In this document: positions 15,511 to 24,688 of the stretch, one piece after another
How positions within the stretch are numbered: the stretch's first letter is position 1
Layout of the letters: every line of letters starts with the position of its first letter
From: an uncultured Paraprevotella sp.
Lineage (GTDB): Bacteria; Bacteroidota; Bacteroidia; Bacteroidales; Bacteroidaceae
Direction of reading: 5' to 3'
NCBI GenBank assembly: GCA_944319925.1
Contig: CALUFQ010000024.1
Span: 1-44,200 of the forward strand
Length of the DNA: 44,200 nucleotides
Notes under the pieces: generated by a model
The model's input: only the letters and a program-made list of their open reading frames with translations
The model's database searches: none
Told to the model about the DNA's origin: nothing
Translations under genes and position numbers: made by a program

Positions 15511-16050
15511 TCAGATAACCTCGTCCATGGGGATGTCGTGGGCTTCCGTGGGCACATGGTCCACCCGCTGGAAGTCGAAGCATATACCTATCATATAAAT
15601 AGGATATTCGCGCAACCGTGCCAACAGGCGGTCGTAGAACCCGGCTCCGCGTCCCAGGCGGTTGCCTTGCGCGTCGAAAGCCACGCCGGGAATGACGGCA
15701 AGGTCGATGGAAGCATAGTCGGTGAACAGTTCGCCTGTGGATTCCTGTATGCCGAAGGGGCCGCTTTCCAGTCCGTCACCGGGCGCATAACGGTGCAGCT
15801 CGATGTCCTTTCCTTTGACGGAGGGGAGCAGGATGTTTTTCCGCAGGCTCCAGTACCGGACGAAGTCGGACGTGTCAACTTCATCGGGCAGGGAATGGTA
15901 GAGCAGCACGGTGCGGGCTGCCGTGAAGCGGGGATGCACTGCCAGTCGCCGCAGGATGGGTCCCGAGAGATCCAAGCGCGCGGCGGGGGCGGTGGTATGT
16001 TTCTGTTGGGCCATCATGGCCCGTAGTTCTTTTTTATTCATGTCGTTCAT
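15511..16050 (-). CDS. 5-formyltetrahydrofolate cyclo-ligase
   Basis: 179 aa. It converts 5-formyl-THF to methenyl-THF with ATP. Motifs: the N-terminal KKELRAMMAQQK basic helix, YHSLPDEVDT, the acidic LELFTDYASIDLAVIPGVAFDAQGNRLGRGAGFYDR-type segment (PGVAFD and GRGAGFYDR), typical of the family. The start overlaps the stop of the S41 peptidase gene (ATGA), so I prefer 16050; ATG 16041 is possible. It is the last gene of the large minus-strand operon. Confidence 0.95.
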   Translation of the reverse strand: MNDMNKKELRAMMAQQKHTTAPAARLDLSGPILRRLAVHPRFTAARTVLLYHSLPDEVDTSDFVRYWSLRKNILLPSVKGKDIELHRYAPGDGLESGPFGIQESTGELFTDYASIDLAVIPGVAFDAQGNRLGRGAGFYDRLLARLREYPIYMIGICFDFQRVDHVPTEAHDIPMDEVI

Positions 16051-17702
16051 TTGTTTTTGCCGGTTTCAGGGATGGAGTCCTGAGGGGCTTGCGGGAACGA
16101 TTTGCCTTCCTTTAGCAAGGTGATGGCGTGTTCCACAGTCGGGTCGTCGCTGTTGATGTATTCATAGAATTGGCTGGTGTCCTTCACATTGTTGATAATG
16201 TTACCGTAAATCACCCGTTTGAACAGGTGGCGCGACTTGTAGAGCATCAGGTTGCGGCGGCGAAGCCCGCGTTGGTTGGCGAAGTCCGCAAACTTGCCCA
16301 CTACGTTTTGGCGGTCAAGGTAGCGCACGATTTCTTCGTTCGAGTCCATCTCGTTCAGCTCTTTGCGGTGCTCGTCGGTGAATCGGAAAGCATATTGGTG
16401 TACCAAGCCGCTCAGCATGGCTTCGCGGTAGTAGGAGGTCACCTCCGACGTGTCTTCGGGAATGAAGATGTCCGGCATGATGCCTCCGCTGCCATAGACG
16501 GTGCGTCCCAGCCGTGTCTTATATTGCGGGCCGCTCTGCTTGATGCTGTCGGCCGAGAAGAATTCCCCGCGTTCGTAGCGTTCCAGCAGGTCGTTTTCGT
16601 ATTCCTCGCCGTGCCCTTTCTCGTAGGGCTTTTGGATGCAACGTCCTGAAGGTGTGTAATAGCGGGCGATGGTGAGGCGTATCAAGCTGCCGTCGCGGAA
16701 CTCAATGGGTTGTTGCACTAGTCCTTTGCCGAAGGTGCGGCGTCCGATGACGGTGCCGCGGTCATTGTCCTGGATGGCTCCGGCGAAGATTTCGCTGGCC
16801 GATGCGGATGTCTCGTCCACCAGGACTACTAGCGGGAGGCTTTGGAATGCCCCGCGCCCGTCGCTGACGTATTCTTCGCGGGGCGACTTCCGTCCTTCTG
16901 TGTAGAGTATCAGGCGGTTCTTGGGCAGGAAGATGTTGGCCATTTGTATGGCCGTCTGCATGATGCCTCCGACATTCCCGCGCAGGTCAATCACCAGGTT
17001 TTTGAAACCTTTTTGGTTCAGCTCGGCCAGCGACACGAGGAGTTCCGGATAAGTTGTTTCACTGAAGCTGTTGATTTTGACATAGCCGGTTTCCGGGGTC
17101 AGCATATAAGTGGCTTCGATGCTGTGGACGGGGATGTCTCCACGCGTGACCGTGTAGAACAGCGTTTTTTCCTCGCCCATTCGCCGGATTCCCAAGCGCA
17201 CGTTGGTGCCTTTCTCGCCTTTCATGAGTTTTTGGCAGTCTTCGGCCGTGACGTCTTTACCCGTGATGGGTTTGCCGTCCACGCTGATGATGCGGTCGCC
17301 GGCCAGCAGTCCGACTTTTTCCGACGGGCCGCCTTTGATGACGCTGATGATGCGGGCCGTGTCGTCCTGCATGGTGAAAGACACGCCGATTCCGGAGAAA
17401 CTGCCCCGCAGGCTTTCTTCCGAGGCTTCGGCCATTTTTGCGCTGAGGTAGGCCGAATGCGGGTCAAGTTCCGCCAGGATGCGGGGCATGGCGCTTTCCA
17501 CGAGGTCGGTCATGTTGACGGTGTCCACATATTTGTCGTCGATGATGCGCAAAAGGTCGTTCACCTTGTTGCTGCTGGTGTTGATGATGTTCAGCCGGTT
17601 GCCCGCGAAGTGGTTGGCATAGAACGTGCCGATGAGGATGCCGGCCACGAGGCAGAGAGCCAGCAGGAGCGGGGTGAATCGTGAGGAATTATTTTGGCTC
17701 AT
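16047..17702 (-). CDS. C-terminal processing peptidase, family S41
   Basis: 551 aa. An N-terminal helix (about 8-28) anchors or exports it. A PDZ domain spans about 95-185 (GIGVSFTMQDDTARIISVIKGGPSEKVGL...GDRIISVDGKPI). The S41 catalytic domain has LVIDLRGNVGG, the serine in DETSASASEIFAG (about 297-308) and the lysine Lys326 in RRTFGKGLVQ, forming a Ser-Lys dyad. After it is a 150-residue C-terminal domain of helical character. It should cleave envelope proteins at C-termini. It is 12 bases after the deaminase gene and overlaps the cyclo-ligase start. Confidence 0.95.
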   Translation of the reverse strand: MSQNNSSRFTPLLLALCLVAGILIGTFYANHFAGNRLNIINTSSNKVNDLLRIIDDKYVDTVNMTDLVESAMPRILAELDPHSAYLSAKMAEASEESLRGSFSGIGVSFTMQDDTARIISVIKGGPSEKVGLLAGDRIISVDGKPITGKDVTAEDCQKLMKGEKGTNVRLGIRRMGEEKTLFYTVTRGDIPVHSIEATYMLTPETGYVKINSFSETTYPELLVSLAELNQKGFKNLVIDLRGNVGGIMQTAIQMANIFLPKNRLILYTEGRKSPREEYVSDGRGAFQSLPLVVLVDETSASASEIFAGAIQDNDRGTVIGRRTFGKGLVQQPIEFRDGSLIRLTIARYYTPSGRCIQKPYEKGHGEEYENDLLERYERGEFFSADSIKQSGPQYKTRLGRTVYGSGGIMPDIFIPEDTSEVTSYYREAMLSGLVHQYAFRFTDEHRKELNEMDSNEEIVRYLDRQNVVGKFADFANQRGLRRRNLMLYKSRHLFKRVIYGNIINNVKDTSQFYEYINSDDPTVEHAITLLKEGKSFPQAPQDSIPETGKNK

Positions 17703-17714
17703 ATCGTTTGTTTT

Positions 17715-18161
17715 TTATGGTTCTTGGGTGTCGTCCAAAGGGAGGTGGTGCACCTCGATGCCTGCCCGGCGCAGCAGTTCGATGCCATCGGTCAGGCGGT
17801 AGTGGCGGGCGTAGAACACGCGCCGTATGCCGGCTTGGATGATGAGCTTGGAGCATTCGATGCAGGGGGCATCGGTGACGTAGAGAGTGGCTCCTTCGCT
17901 GTTGTTGCCCGAACGCGCGATTTTGGTGATGGCGTTGGCTTCGGCGTGGAGCACGTAGGGCTTGGTCAGGTGGTTTTCGTCCTCGCATACGTTCTCGAAT
18001 CCGGCGGGTGTCCCGTTGTAGCCGTCGGAAATGATCATTTTGTCTTTCACGATGAGGGCACCCACCTTGCGGCGTTCGCAATAGCTGTTTTCCGCCCAGA
18101 TTTGGGCCATGCGCAGGTAGCGCAAGTCCAGTTCGTGCTGTTTCTCTTCTGCGGTTTTCAT
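17715..18161 (-). CDS. dCMP deaminase family protein (ComEB-like)
   Basis: 148 aa. Zinc-dependent cytidine/deoxycytidylate deaminase fold: HAE at 72-74 supplies the zinc histidine and catalytic glutamate, and PCIEC at 99-103 the two zinc cysteines. The YCERRKVGALIVKD start and NGTPAGFEN loop are typical of dCMP deaminases, which supply dUMP for thymidylate. The start overlaps the dcp stop by 4 bases (ATGA), which fixes ATG 18161. Confidence 0.94.
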   Translation of the reverse strand: MKTAEEKQHELDLRYLRMAQIWAENSYCERRKVGALIVKDKMIISDGYNGTPAGFENVCEDENHLTKPYVLHAEANAITKIARSGNNSEGATLYVTDAPCIECSKLIIQAGIRRVFYARHYRLTDGIELLRRAGIEVHHLPLDDTQEP

Positions 18162-20242
18162 TGTCTGTTTTCTCGTTTTGGGTGTATGCCGTTTCTTTCC
18201 AACAAGGCATCGATGGTCGGTGCCTGTCCGCGGAAACGTTTGTAGAGTGTCATGGGAGGTTCCGTTCCCCCGCGCGACAGGATGTTGTCGCGGAAACTTT
18301 GTGCCACTTCCTGGCTGAAGATGCCTTTCTGCTTGAAGAGCGAGAAGGCATCGGCGTCCAGCACTTCCGCCCATTTGTAACTGTAATAGCCTGCGGCGTA
18401 CCCCCCCGACATGATGTGCCCGAACTGCACACTCATGCACGTGCCTTCGGGCTGCGGGAGCAACTGGGCGGCCGCCCATGCTTTTTTCTCGAATGCCTCG
18501 ACGTCTTCGTCGAAAGGTTGTTCCAAGGTGTAATAGGCCATGTCAAGGAGGCCGTAGCCGACTTGGCGCAGGCAGGCGTAAGCCACGTTGAAGTTGCGGC
18601 TTGCCACTATCCGGTCGATGAGCTCGTCCGGCAGCGGTTCGCCCGTTTGGTAATGGAAAGCAAAGGTGTGTAGGAATTCGCGTTCCACAGCGAAGTTTTC
18701 CATGATTTGCGAGGGCAGTTCCACGAAATCCCAATACACGCTTGTGCCGCTCAGGCTCTTGAAGCGTGTGTTGGCGAAGATGCCGTGGAGGGCATGCCCG
18801 AATTCGTGGAGGAAAGTTTCCACCTCGCCCAGTGTGAGCAGGGCGGGACGGCTTTCGGTGGGCTTGGTCAGGTTCATGGTCACGGAAACGTGCGGCCGGT
18901 GGTTCGTGCCGTCGTCGTCAATCCATTGGTCTTTGTACGAAGTCATCCAGGCTCCGCTTTGTTTGCCTTTGCGGGGGTGGAAGTCGGCGTAGAGCACGGC
19001 CAGGAAAGCACCGTCTTTGTCGAATACCTCATAGGCCGTCACGTCGGGGTGATAGACCGGTATGTCCGGGTTTTCCTTGAACGTGATGCCGTAGAGCCGT
19101 GTGGCCAGCCCGAACACGCCTTGTTTCACGCGGGCCAGTTCGAAATAGGGGCGTAGCATTTCCCCGTCAATGTGGTATTTCTCCAGTTGCAGCTTGTGGG
19201 CATAGTAGCCGAAGTCCCAAGGTTGCAGGACGAAATCCGCCCCTTCGCGGTTGCGGGCGGCGGCTTCCACGGCCTTCACCTCTTCGCGGGCGGTGGGGAG
19301 GTAGGCTTGCAGCAGGTCGTCGAGCAGTTGATAGACGTTCTGGCTGTTTTCCGCCATGCGCTTTTGCAGCACGAAGTCGGCAAACGTGCGGCTTCCCAAC
19401 AGTTGTGCGCGTTCGCGCCGCAGGTTGACGATGCGTTTGACGATTTCCGTGTTGTCGTATTCGCTCCCACGGGTGCAGATGGTGTTTTTGGCCATGTACA
19501 TTTTTTTGCGCAGTTCCCGGTTGTCCGCGTAGGTCATGAACGGGTTGTAGCTCGGCGCGTGGAGCGTGAAGAGCCATCCTTCGAGTCCCTTTTCCTTGGC
19601 GGCCGTGGCGGCGGCGTCGAGTGCCGTTTCCGGCAGTCCGGACAAGTCCTCTTCCCGCGTGAGGTGGAGCTGGAAGGCGTTGGTGGCTTTCAGGTTGTTT
19701 TGTGAGAACTGCAGGGTCAGTTGGCTGAGTTCCTTGCTGATGGCGCGGAGTTTTTCCTTGCCTTCTTCAGGGAGTGCAGCCCCGTTGCGGATGAAGCCGT
19801 CGTATTCCTTGTCCAGGAGCATTTGTTCCTCCGGTGTCAGTTCGCGGTGGTGCTCATGCACGGCCTTGACCCGCGCGAAAAGTTTTTCGTTGAGCAGGAT
19901 GTTGTTGGCGTGTTCCGTCAGGATGGGCGACATTTTCTGTGCCAACGCGTCCATCTCGTCGTTCGTTTCCGCGCTCAGCAGGTTGAAGAACACTTCGCTC
20001 ACCCGTCCCAGCAGGTTGTCGGGCACGTCGAAAGCGATGGTATTGTCGAAAGTCGGGGCTTCCGGATTATTGATGATGGTGTCCGTCAGTTCGTCGTCTT
20101 GCCGGATGCCTTCCATGAAGGCCGGTTCGTAGTCTTCCAGGCGGATGTCGCCGAAGGGAACGGTGTCGTGCGGTGTCCCGTAGGGCACGTTGAAAAAAGG
20201 ATTTTTCCTTTCCTGTGTGGCGTGTGTTGCAATGGATTCCAT
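18158..20242 (-). CDS. dcp: M3 family peptidyl-dipeptidase Dcp
   Basis: 694 aa, zinc metallopeptidase of the thimet/Dcp family. The zinc site HEFGHALH is at 479-486 with a downstream glutamate in the family order (YWDFVELPSQIMENFA). C-terminal signatures HIMSGGYAAGYYSYKWAEVLDADAF are present. No signal peptide is seen, so it probably degrades peptides in the cytoplasm. ATG 20242 is preceded by no better start. It lies between the Crp-type regulator (16 bases) and the deaminase (overlap). Confidence 0.96.
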   Translation of the reverse strand: MESIATHATQERKNPFFNVPYGTPHDTVPFGDIRLEDYEPAFMEGIRQDDELTDTIINNPEAPTFDNTIAFDVPDNLLGRVSEVFFNLLSAETNDEMDALAQKMSPILTEHANNILLNEKLFARVKAVHEHHRELTPEEQMLLDKEYDGFIRNGAALPEEGKEKLRAISKELSQLTLQFSQNNLKATNAFQLHLTREEDLSGLPETALDAAATAAKEKGLEGWLFTLHAPSYNPFMTYADNRELRKKMYMAKNTICTRGSEYDNTEIVKRIVNLRRERAQLLGSRTFADFVLQKRMAENSQNVYQLLDDLLQAYLPTAREEVKAVEAAARNREGADFVLQPWDFGYYAHKLQLEKYHIDGEMLRPYFELARVKQGVFGLATRLYGITFKENPDIPVYHPDVTAYEVFDKDGAFLAVLYADFHPRKGKQSGAWMTSYKDQWIDDDGTNHRPHVSVTMNLTKPTESRPALLTLGEVETFLHEFGHALHGIFANTRFKSLSGTSVYWDFVELPSQIMENFAVEREFLHTFAFHYQTGEPLPDELIDRIVASRNFNVAYACLRQVGYGLLDMAYYTLEQPFDEDVEAFEKKAWAAAQLLPQPEGTCMSVQFGHIMSGGYAAGYYSYKWAEVLDADAFSLFKQKGIFSQEVAQSFRDNILSRGGTEPPMTLYKRFRGQAPTIDALLERNGIHPKRENRQ

Positions 20243-20258
20243 GATGCGTTTGTGGTTT

Positions 20259-20939
20259 TTAGGTGTGTCGGGACTGGATGAGTTTCTCCAGGGCCGGGAC
20301 AATGATTTTTTTTCGTTTAAGCAGGATGAGGCCTTTTTGTTGCAGGCTGTTCAAGGCCGCGGAAACATTCATGCGCGGCTCGTTGATTTGCCGTCCGAGG
20401 TAATCCATGCTGATTTCCAGTACCTTTTCCCCTGCGGGATAGACGCTGTGGGTGTGGATGAAGTCCACGATGCGTTTTTCCGTGTTGCCGTCCATGTTGT
20501 GCCACAGCCACCGTCCTTGGCGATAGACGTAGGTGGAGAGCAGGTTGATGATGTTCAGCCGGAACACCTCGAAGCGGCTGAAAAGCCGGGTCACCCCGTC
20601 CTTGGGGATGATCAATGCCTGCAGGGAGGTTTGCGCCACGAACGTGTGGGTGTAGTGTGGGCTGATGCCGTACAGGGCTTCCGGCTGAAGGGCCACGGGC
20701 GACTGCAACCGTTCATACACGGTGAAGCGGTTGTTGTCAGAGAGGGTGTGCATCCGCACGGTGCCCCGTATGGTCAGGATGAGTTGGCGGCACGGGCTGT
20801 CTTGTGAGGCCAGCGTTTCTCCTTCTTTGTATTCCGCGATGGAGTGGGGAATCGAAGAAGAAAACTGTGCCAGCTCGTTTTTCCCGATGCCTTGGAACAG
20901 CGGAAGGTCGGTCAACAGGTCTAGACTGAAACTTTCCAT
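20259..20939 (-). CDS. Crp/Fnr family transcription regulator
   Basis: 226 aa. N-terminal cyclic-nucleotide-binding-like beta barrel (about 20-125, PLFQGIGKNELAQFSSSI, ILTIRGTVRMH) and C-terminal winged helix (about 150-220) with the recognition region MDYLGRQINEPRMNVSAALNSLQQKGLI. No Fnr-type cysteine cluster is visible, and residues expected for cAMP contact are not clear, so the effector is unknown. It lies inside the large operon between apbE and dcp and may regulate this or other loci. Confidence 0.93.
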   Translation of the reverse strand: MESFSLDLLTDLPLFQGIGKNELAQFSSSIPHSIAEYKEGETLASQDSPCRQLILTIRGTVRMHTLSDNNRFTVYERLQSPVALQPEALYGISPHYTHTFVAQTSLQALIIPKDGVTRLFSRFEVFRLNIINLLSTYVYRQGRWLWHNMDGNTEKRIVDFIHTHSVYPAGEKVLEISMDYLGRQINEPRMNVSAALNSLQQKGLILLKRKKIIVPALEKLIQSRHT

Positions 20940-20950
20940 GTCCGTTTGTC

Positions 20951-21976
20951 TTAGCGTGTGACCAAGGTTTCCACGCCTGGGGTCATATAGGTCTTGTTTT
21001 CGCCCTTTTCATCCGCGTAGATGAAGTAGGCTTGGATTTCAGGATGCGCGTCCAGCACTTTTTTTGACCCTTCGAGCCCCAACACCATGAAAGCCGTGGC
21101 GTAGGCATCGGCCGTGGCGCAGTCTTTGGCCAGCACTGTCGAAGAGAGGATGGAATGCTGCACGGGGTAGCCGCTGTGCGGGTCGATGGTGTGTGCATAC
21201 TTCTTTCCGTCGCGGTAGTAGAAGTTCCGGTAATTCCCCGACGTGGCGACGGCGGCATCGGTCAGGTGCAGGATGGTCTGTACGCCGCCCGCCGTGCCCA
21301 GCGAGTCTTCCACCGGCTTGTTGATGCCCACTTTCCACTTCTCGCCTTTGGGATTGACGCCCTTCACCACGATTTCTCCGCCGATTTCCACCATGTAGTT
21401 GGTGATGCCTTTGCGGTCGAAAGTCTGCGCGATCACGTCGCTGCCATATCCTTTGGCAATGGCGCTGCAGTCGAGGATGACGCGCGGGTCTTGTTTGACG
21501 ATTTGTCCGTTGACGAGGTCTATTTTCCGGAATCCCACGAATTGCAGCAGGCTGTCAATCATTTCGTGGGAGATGTTTTTTTCATTCTTGAAACCGAATC
21601 CCCAGGCGTTGACCAGCGGGGCTACGGTGATGTCGAACGCGCCTTGCGTGTATCCGCTGATTTCCTTTGCCAGGCGGAACACGTGGGTGAACATGCTGTC
21701 CGGCGTGACTTCTTCGTTGCGGTTGATGCGCGAAATCACGGAAGCCGTGTTGAACGGCGAGAGCGAGGCGTCAACCTTCCGCAGTTCGCTTTCTATTTCG
21801 TGTTGCAGGCTGGAGTCGCATTGGTAAGTCACGTGGTAGAACGTGCCGAAGACGGCACCTTCTTCCTGTTGGTAAGGCGTGGCCTGCCTGTTGGTGCGGA
21901 TGACATAAATGGTGCCGATGACCAAGAGGAGGAGGAAGGGCAGTTGCCAGCGCAGTTTTTTTCTTTTATTGTCCAT
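20951..21976 (-). CDS. apbE: FAD:protein FMN transferase (ApbE)
   Basis: 341 aa. ApbE attaches FMN to threonine residues of exported flavoproteins such as Na+-NQR and Rnf subunits. It has an N-terminal membrane helix (about 9-26, FLLLLVIGTIYVI), then ApbE motifs SGYTQGAFDITVAPLVNAWGFG, VILDCSAIAKGYG, and TSGNYRNFYYRDGKKYAHTIDPHSGYP followed by ATADAYATAFMVLG. It acts at the outer face of the inner membrane. It is 8 bases downstream of mntP; no target flavoprotein gene lies in the window. Confidence 0.96.
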   Translation of the reverse strand: MDNKRKKLRWQLPFLLLLVIGTIYVIRTNRQATPYQQEEGAVFGTFYHVTYQCDSSLQHEIESELRKVDASLSPFNTASVISRINRNEEVTPDSMFTHVFRLAKEISGYTQGAFDITVAPLVNAWGFGFKNEKNISHEMIDSLLQFVGFRKIDLVNGQIVKQDPRVILDCSAIAKGYGSDVIAQTFDRKGITNYMVEIGGEIVVKGVNPKGEKWKVGINKPVEDSLGTAGGVQTILHLTDAAVATSGNYRNFYYRDGKKYAHTIDPHSGYPVQHSILSSTVLAKDCATADAYATAFMVLGLEGSKKVLDAHPEIQAYFIYADEKGENKTYMTPGVETLVTR

Positions 21977-21984
21977 GATGGGTG

Positions 21985-22551
21985 TCAGCTTAAATGTTCT
22001 ATGATGATTTTCACTCCGATGCCGATGAGGATGAGGCCGCCGACGGGGGCGGTGTGGAACGGGATTTTACGTCCGGCCAGGATTCCTGCCGCCAGTCCTG
22101 CGACGGTGAGCAGCGACGACAGAAGGGCAATCACGCCGGCCGGCATGGCGATGGAAGCCCATGTCCCAAGGCCCATGAAGGCCATGGAGACGCCCACGGC
22201 CATGGCGTCGATGCTGGTGGCCACGGCGAGGGTGAGGATGACTTTGTAGTCGAAAGGATTGAACTTGTGTTCTTCTTCCTTGCGGAAGCCTTCGCGGATC
22301 ATTTGGAAACCGATGAAAGCCAGCAGCCCGAAGGCTATCCAATGGTCAATGGGTTCAAGGATGCGGCTGAAGAGCGAACTGACAAACCACCCCCCGACAA
22401 CCATTCCCCCTTGGAACAGGCCGAACAGGAGCACCATGGCCAGCATGGGGCGGGCCACCACGCGCTTGGCGATGGTGCCCGACGTGAGGCTCACCGTGAA
22501 ACAGTCCATGGCGAGTGCCAGTCCCAACAATATGGCTTCTGTGAGGTGCAT
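21985..22551 (-). CDS. mntP: manganese efflux pump MntP
   Basis: 188 aa with six predicted membrane helices. Two repeated halves carry the acidic signatures LALAMDCFTVSL (Asp16) and TLAVATSIDAMAVGVS, as in MntP. It should export Mn2+. ATG 22551 is chosen because the family begins MHLTEAILLGLALAMD; longer frames extend into the DUF6048 gene. One base separates it from that gene. No manganese riboswitch is seen, as expected for a gene inside an operon. Confidence 0.94.
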   Translation of the reverse strand: MHLTEAILLGLALAMDCFTVSLTSGTIAKRVVARPMLAMVLLFGLFQGGMVVGGWFVSSLFSRILEPIDHWIAFGLLAFIGFQMIREGFRKEEEHKFNPFDYKVILTLAVATSIDAMAVGVSMAFMGLGTWASIAMPAGVIALLSSLLTVAGLAAGILAGRKIPFHTAPVGGLILIGIGVKIIIEHLS

Positions 22552-22552
22552 G

Positions 22553-23266
22553 CTAAATGTCGAAGATGATGTTGAATGTACCGCCGAGACTGGAGTTCCC
22601 GTATTTCCCGAAGCCGGGGACATACCACGGCCGCCCTTGCGGCGCGTCCTTGTGGCTGATGCGGATTTTGTAGCGCACGTTCCATCCGAGCCTGAAAATT
22701 CCCCAAATCTTGGCTTCAATGCCGAACACGACCTCGCCCCAGTGCGCGTTGGCGGAAAGCCCGTTGTAATCGAACGGGACTTCCACGTCCCACACGGGGT
22801 CGGTGAAATTCTCCGCGCTGATGTCGTACCTGAAAGAGGTGAAGGCGTAGCGCACCCCTAGGTAGTACCGGTTGCCGGTTTGCCATTTCCGGGTGTTGAA
22901 ATTATAGTCCAGGCCGATGCGGAAGTAAGGCGCATGGGTTTGGAAGCGGTTGCCGGTTTCCACGCCTTGGTTGTCGCTTTCCCCGTAACCCAGTTCGAAC
23001 ACGGGGAAATAGCGTTCCTTGAAGTTCAGGCGCGCGGCCACCTCCATTTGCGAGTAGTCCGAGCCAAGCATTTTCATGGCGACACCCACGACATCGCCCG
23101 ACACGGCCACGCCGCCAAACACCGGCGGCTCCTTTTCCGCCTGGTCTTCCACCGCTTCCTTGGCCTCCTCCTCTTGTGTGGTCTGTTCCTCTTGCGCATG
23201 GAGGGGAAAGGCCAGGAGCAGGCTAATAGCTGTTGCGGAAATATATCTTGAAATTCTCGGATACAT
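22553..23266 (-). CDS. DUF6048-like outer membrane protein
   Basis: 237 aa. Signal peptide 1-24 (ISRYISATAISLLLAFPLHA). An acidic Glu-rich stretch (25-46) precedes a region of alternating beta-strands (VSGDVVGVAMKM, FPVFELGYGESDNQG, PYFRIGLDYNFN, NRYYLGVRYAFTSFRY, FGIEAKIWGIFRLGWNVRYKIRI), ending FNIIFDI, as outer membrane barrels do. I recognise it as the DUF6048 type from Bacteroidales; function unknown. The first 44 bases overlap the DUF6452 gene, and no later ATG would keep the signal peptide. Confidence 0.8.
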   Translation of the reverse strand: MYPRISRYISATAISLLLAFPLHAQEEQTTQEEEAKEAVEDQAEKEPPVFGGVAVSGDVVGVAMKMLGSDYSQMEVAARLNFKERYFPVFELGYGESDNQGVETGNRFQTHAPYFRIGLDYNFNTRKWQTGNRYYLGVRYAFTSFRYDISAENFTDPVWDVEVPFDYNGLSANAHWGEVVFGIEAKIWGIFRLGWNVRYKIRISHKDAPQGRPWYVPGFGKYGNSSLGGTFNIIFDI

Positions 23267-23732
23267 TATAGTTGATGTTCGGGTTTACGGTTTGTACGGA
23301 GTCGATGAGCCTGTGGGTGCAGCGTACGCCCGTCACATGATGGAACATGGAGGCGGGGCAGGTGGGAGATTCGTAATGGGGGATGTTTTCTTTCTCAATC
23401 CATATCGTGTCCCTGCGCGTCCGGCTCAGCGTGTTGGTGAAGTGGAAGATGAGGGTGTCCACCGCCGCGCTGTAGCTGACCGGGAGTTCCACACCGCTGG
23501 CGTTCACCATCCGGTTGAGCAACACGGAATCGGTGCCCGCCGCCGTGATGGTCAGCGTGTCCAGGATGCTGACTTGGCTTTCGCCCTCGTCGGTGATGGC
23601 ATAGAATCCATAGGTGCTGTAAACGACATTGTTGAGCGGGCAGTCCGTTGTCTCGCATCCGGCAGCGATGATGGCCAAGGCTGCGGCCGTGGCAGTGGCG
23701 AGTGCGGCATGCCGGGTCAGTCTTTTCCTCAT
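23223..23732 (-). CDS. DUF6452-like lipoprotein
   Basis: 169 aa. A lipoprotein signal (ALAIIAAGC, Cys26) precedes a domain with five or so beta-strands and paired cysteines (CETTDCPLNN at the start, SPTCPA and GVRCTH later). It resembles the DUF6452 family of Bacteroidales, usually found beside DUF6048; function unknown. The start overlaps the GT2 stop (ATGA) and the end overlaps DUF6048 by 44 bases, so the three are translationally linked. Confidence 0.8.
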   Translation of the reverse strand: MRKRLTRHAALATATAAALAIIAAGCETTDCPLNNVVYSTYGFYAITDEGESQVSILDTLTITAAGTDSVLLNRMVNASGVELPVSYSAAVDTLIFHFTNTLSRTRRDTIWIEKENIPHYESPTCPASMFHHVTGVRCTHRLIDSVQTVNPNINYNVSENFKIYFRNSY

Positions 23733-24682
23733 ATTTCCTTCTCGATTTGGTAATTGTTGCGTTCGGGGGAACTGCGGCTGATGAGCTCGCCCAAGAACCC
23801 GGTGAGGAAGAGCTGGGTGCCCAGCAGCATGGCGGTCAGTGCGATGAAGAAATAGGGGGAGTCCGTGATGAGCCGGTAGGGGTTGCCGCAGGCCATGTCG
23901 TGCAATTTGTTCGCCCCGATGACGCATACGGCGACAAAGCCGAGGAAGAACATGATGGAGCCGAGGAAGCCGAAGATGTGCATGGGCTTCACGCCGAACT
24001 TGGAGAGAAACCACAATGAGATGAGGTCCAGGTAACCGTTGAAGAAGCGGTTCAGGCCGCCGAATTTGGTCTTCCCGTATTTGCGCGCTTGGTGGTGCAC
24101 CACCTTTTCACCGATTTTGTCGAATCCGGCGTTTTTGGCCAGGTAGGGGATGTAGCGGTGCATCTCGCCATAGACTTCGATGCTTTTCACCACATCCTTG
24201 CGGTAAGCCTTCAGGCCGCAGTTGAAGTCGTGCAGGTTCTTGATGCCGCTCACGCGCCGCGCCGTGGCGTTGAAGAGTTTCGTGGGGATGGTTTTCGACA
24301 GCGGGTCATAGCGTTTCTGCTTGTAGCCCGACACGAGGTCGAATCCGTCCACCGTGATCATGCGGTAGAGGGCGGGTATTTCGTCCGGAGAATCTTGCAG
24401 GTCGGCATCCATGGTGATGACCACGTCGCCCTCGGCGCGTTTGAAACCGCAGTAGAGGGCCGGGCTTTTGCCATAATTCCGGCGGAACTTGATGCCTTTC
24501 ACGCAGCTGTGTTTTTCCTGCAGTTCTTCTATGATTTGCCAGGAATGGTCCGTGCTGCCGTCATTGACGAAAATGACTTCGTACGTGAATCCGTTGGCAT
24601 TCATCACGCGCTCTATCCATGCGTAGAGTTCCTGCAAGGATTCCTCTTCGTTGTAGAGGGGGATTACGACTGAAATATCCAT
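23729..24682 (-). CDS. family 2 glycosyltransferase (polyprenyl-phosphate type)
   Basis: 317 aa. GT-A fold: MDISVVIPLYNEEESLQELY, VNDGSTD, and TMDADLQDSPDEIP with the metal-binding DAD at 92-94. Two membrane helices lie near 235-255 and 268-292. This matches DPM1/GtrB-like enzymes that move a sugar from a nucleotide onto a lipid phosphate at the inner membrane for later modification of surface polymers. The donor is not deducible. It is 6 bases after the DUF4199 gene. Confidence 0.93.
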   Translation of the reverse strand: MDISVVIPLYNEEESLQELYAWIERVMNANGFTYEVIFVNDGSTDHSWQIIEELQEKHSCVKGIKFRRNYGKSPALYCGFKRAEGDVVITMDADLQDSPDEIPALYRMITVDGFDLVSGYKQKRYDPLSKTIPTKLFNATARRVSGIKNLHDFNCGLKAYRKDVVKSIEVYGEMHRYIPYLAKNAGFDKIGEKVVHHQARKYGKTKFGGLNRFFNGYLDLISLWFLSKFGVKPMHIFGFLGSIMFFLGFVAVCVIGANKLHDMACGNPYRLITDSPYFFIALTAMLLGTQLFLTGFLGELISRSSPERNNYQIEKEI

Positions 24683-24688
24683 GTTTTC

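Noticed and set aside
22552-22719. manganese (yybP-ykoY) riboswitch or extended start for mntP
   Set aside because: The upstream sequence is the coding end of DUF6048, and no riboswitch motif is visible.
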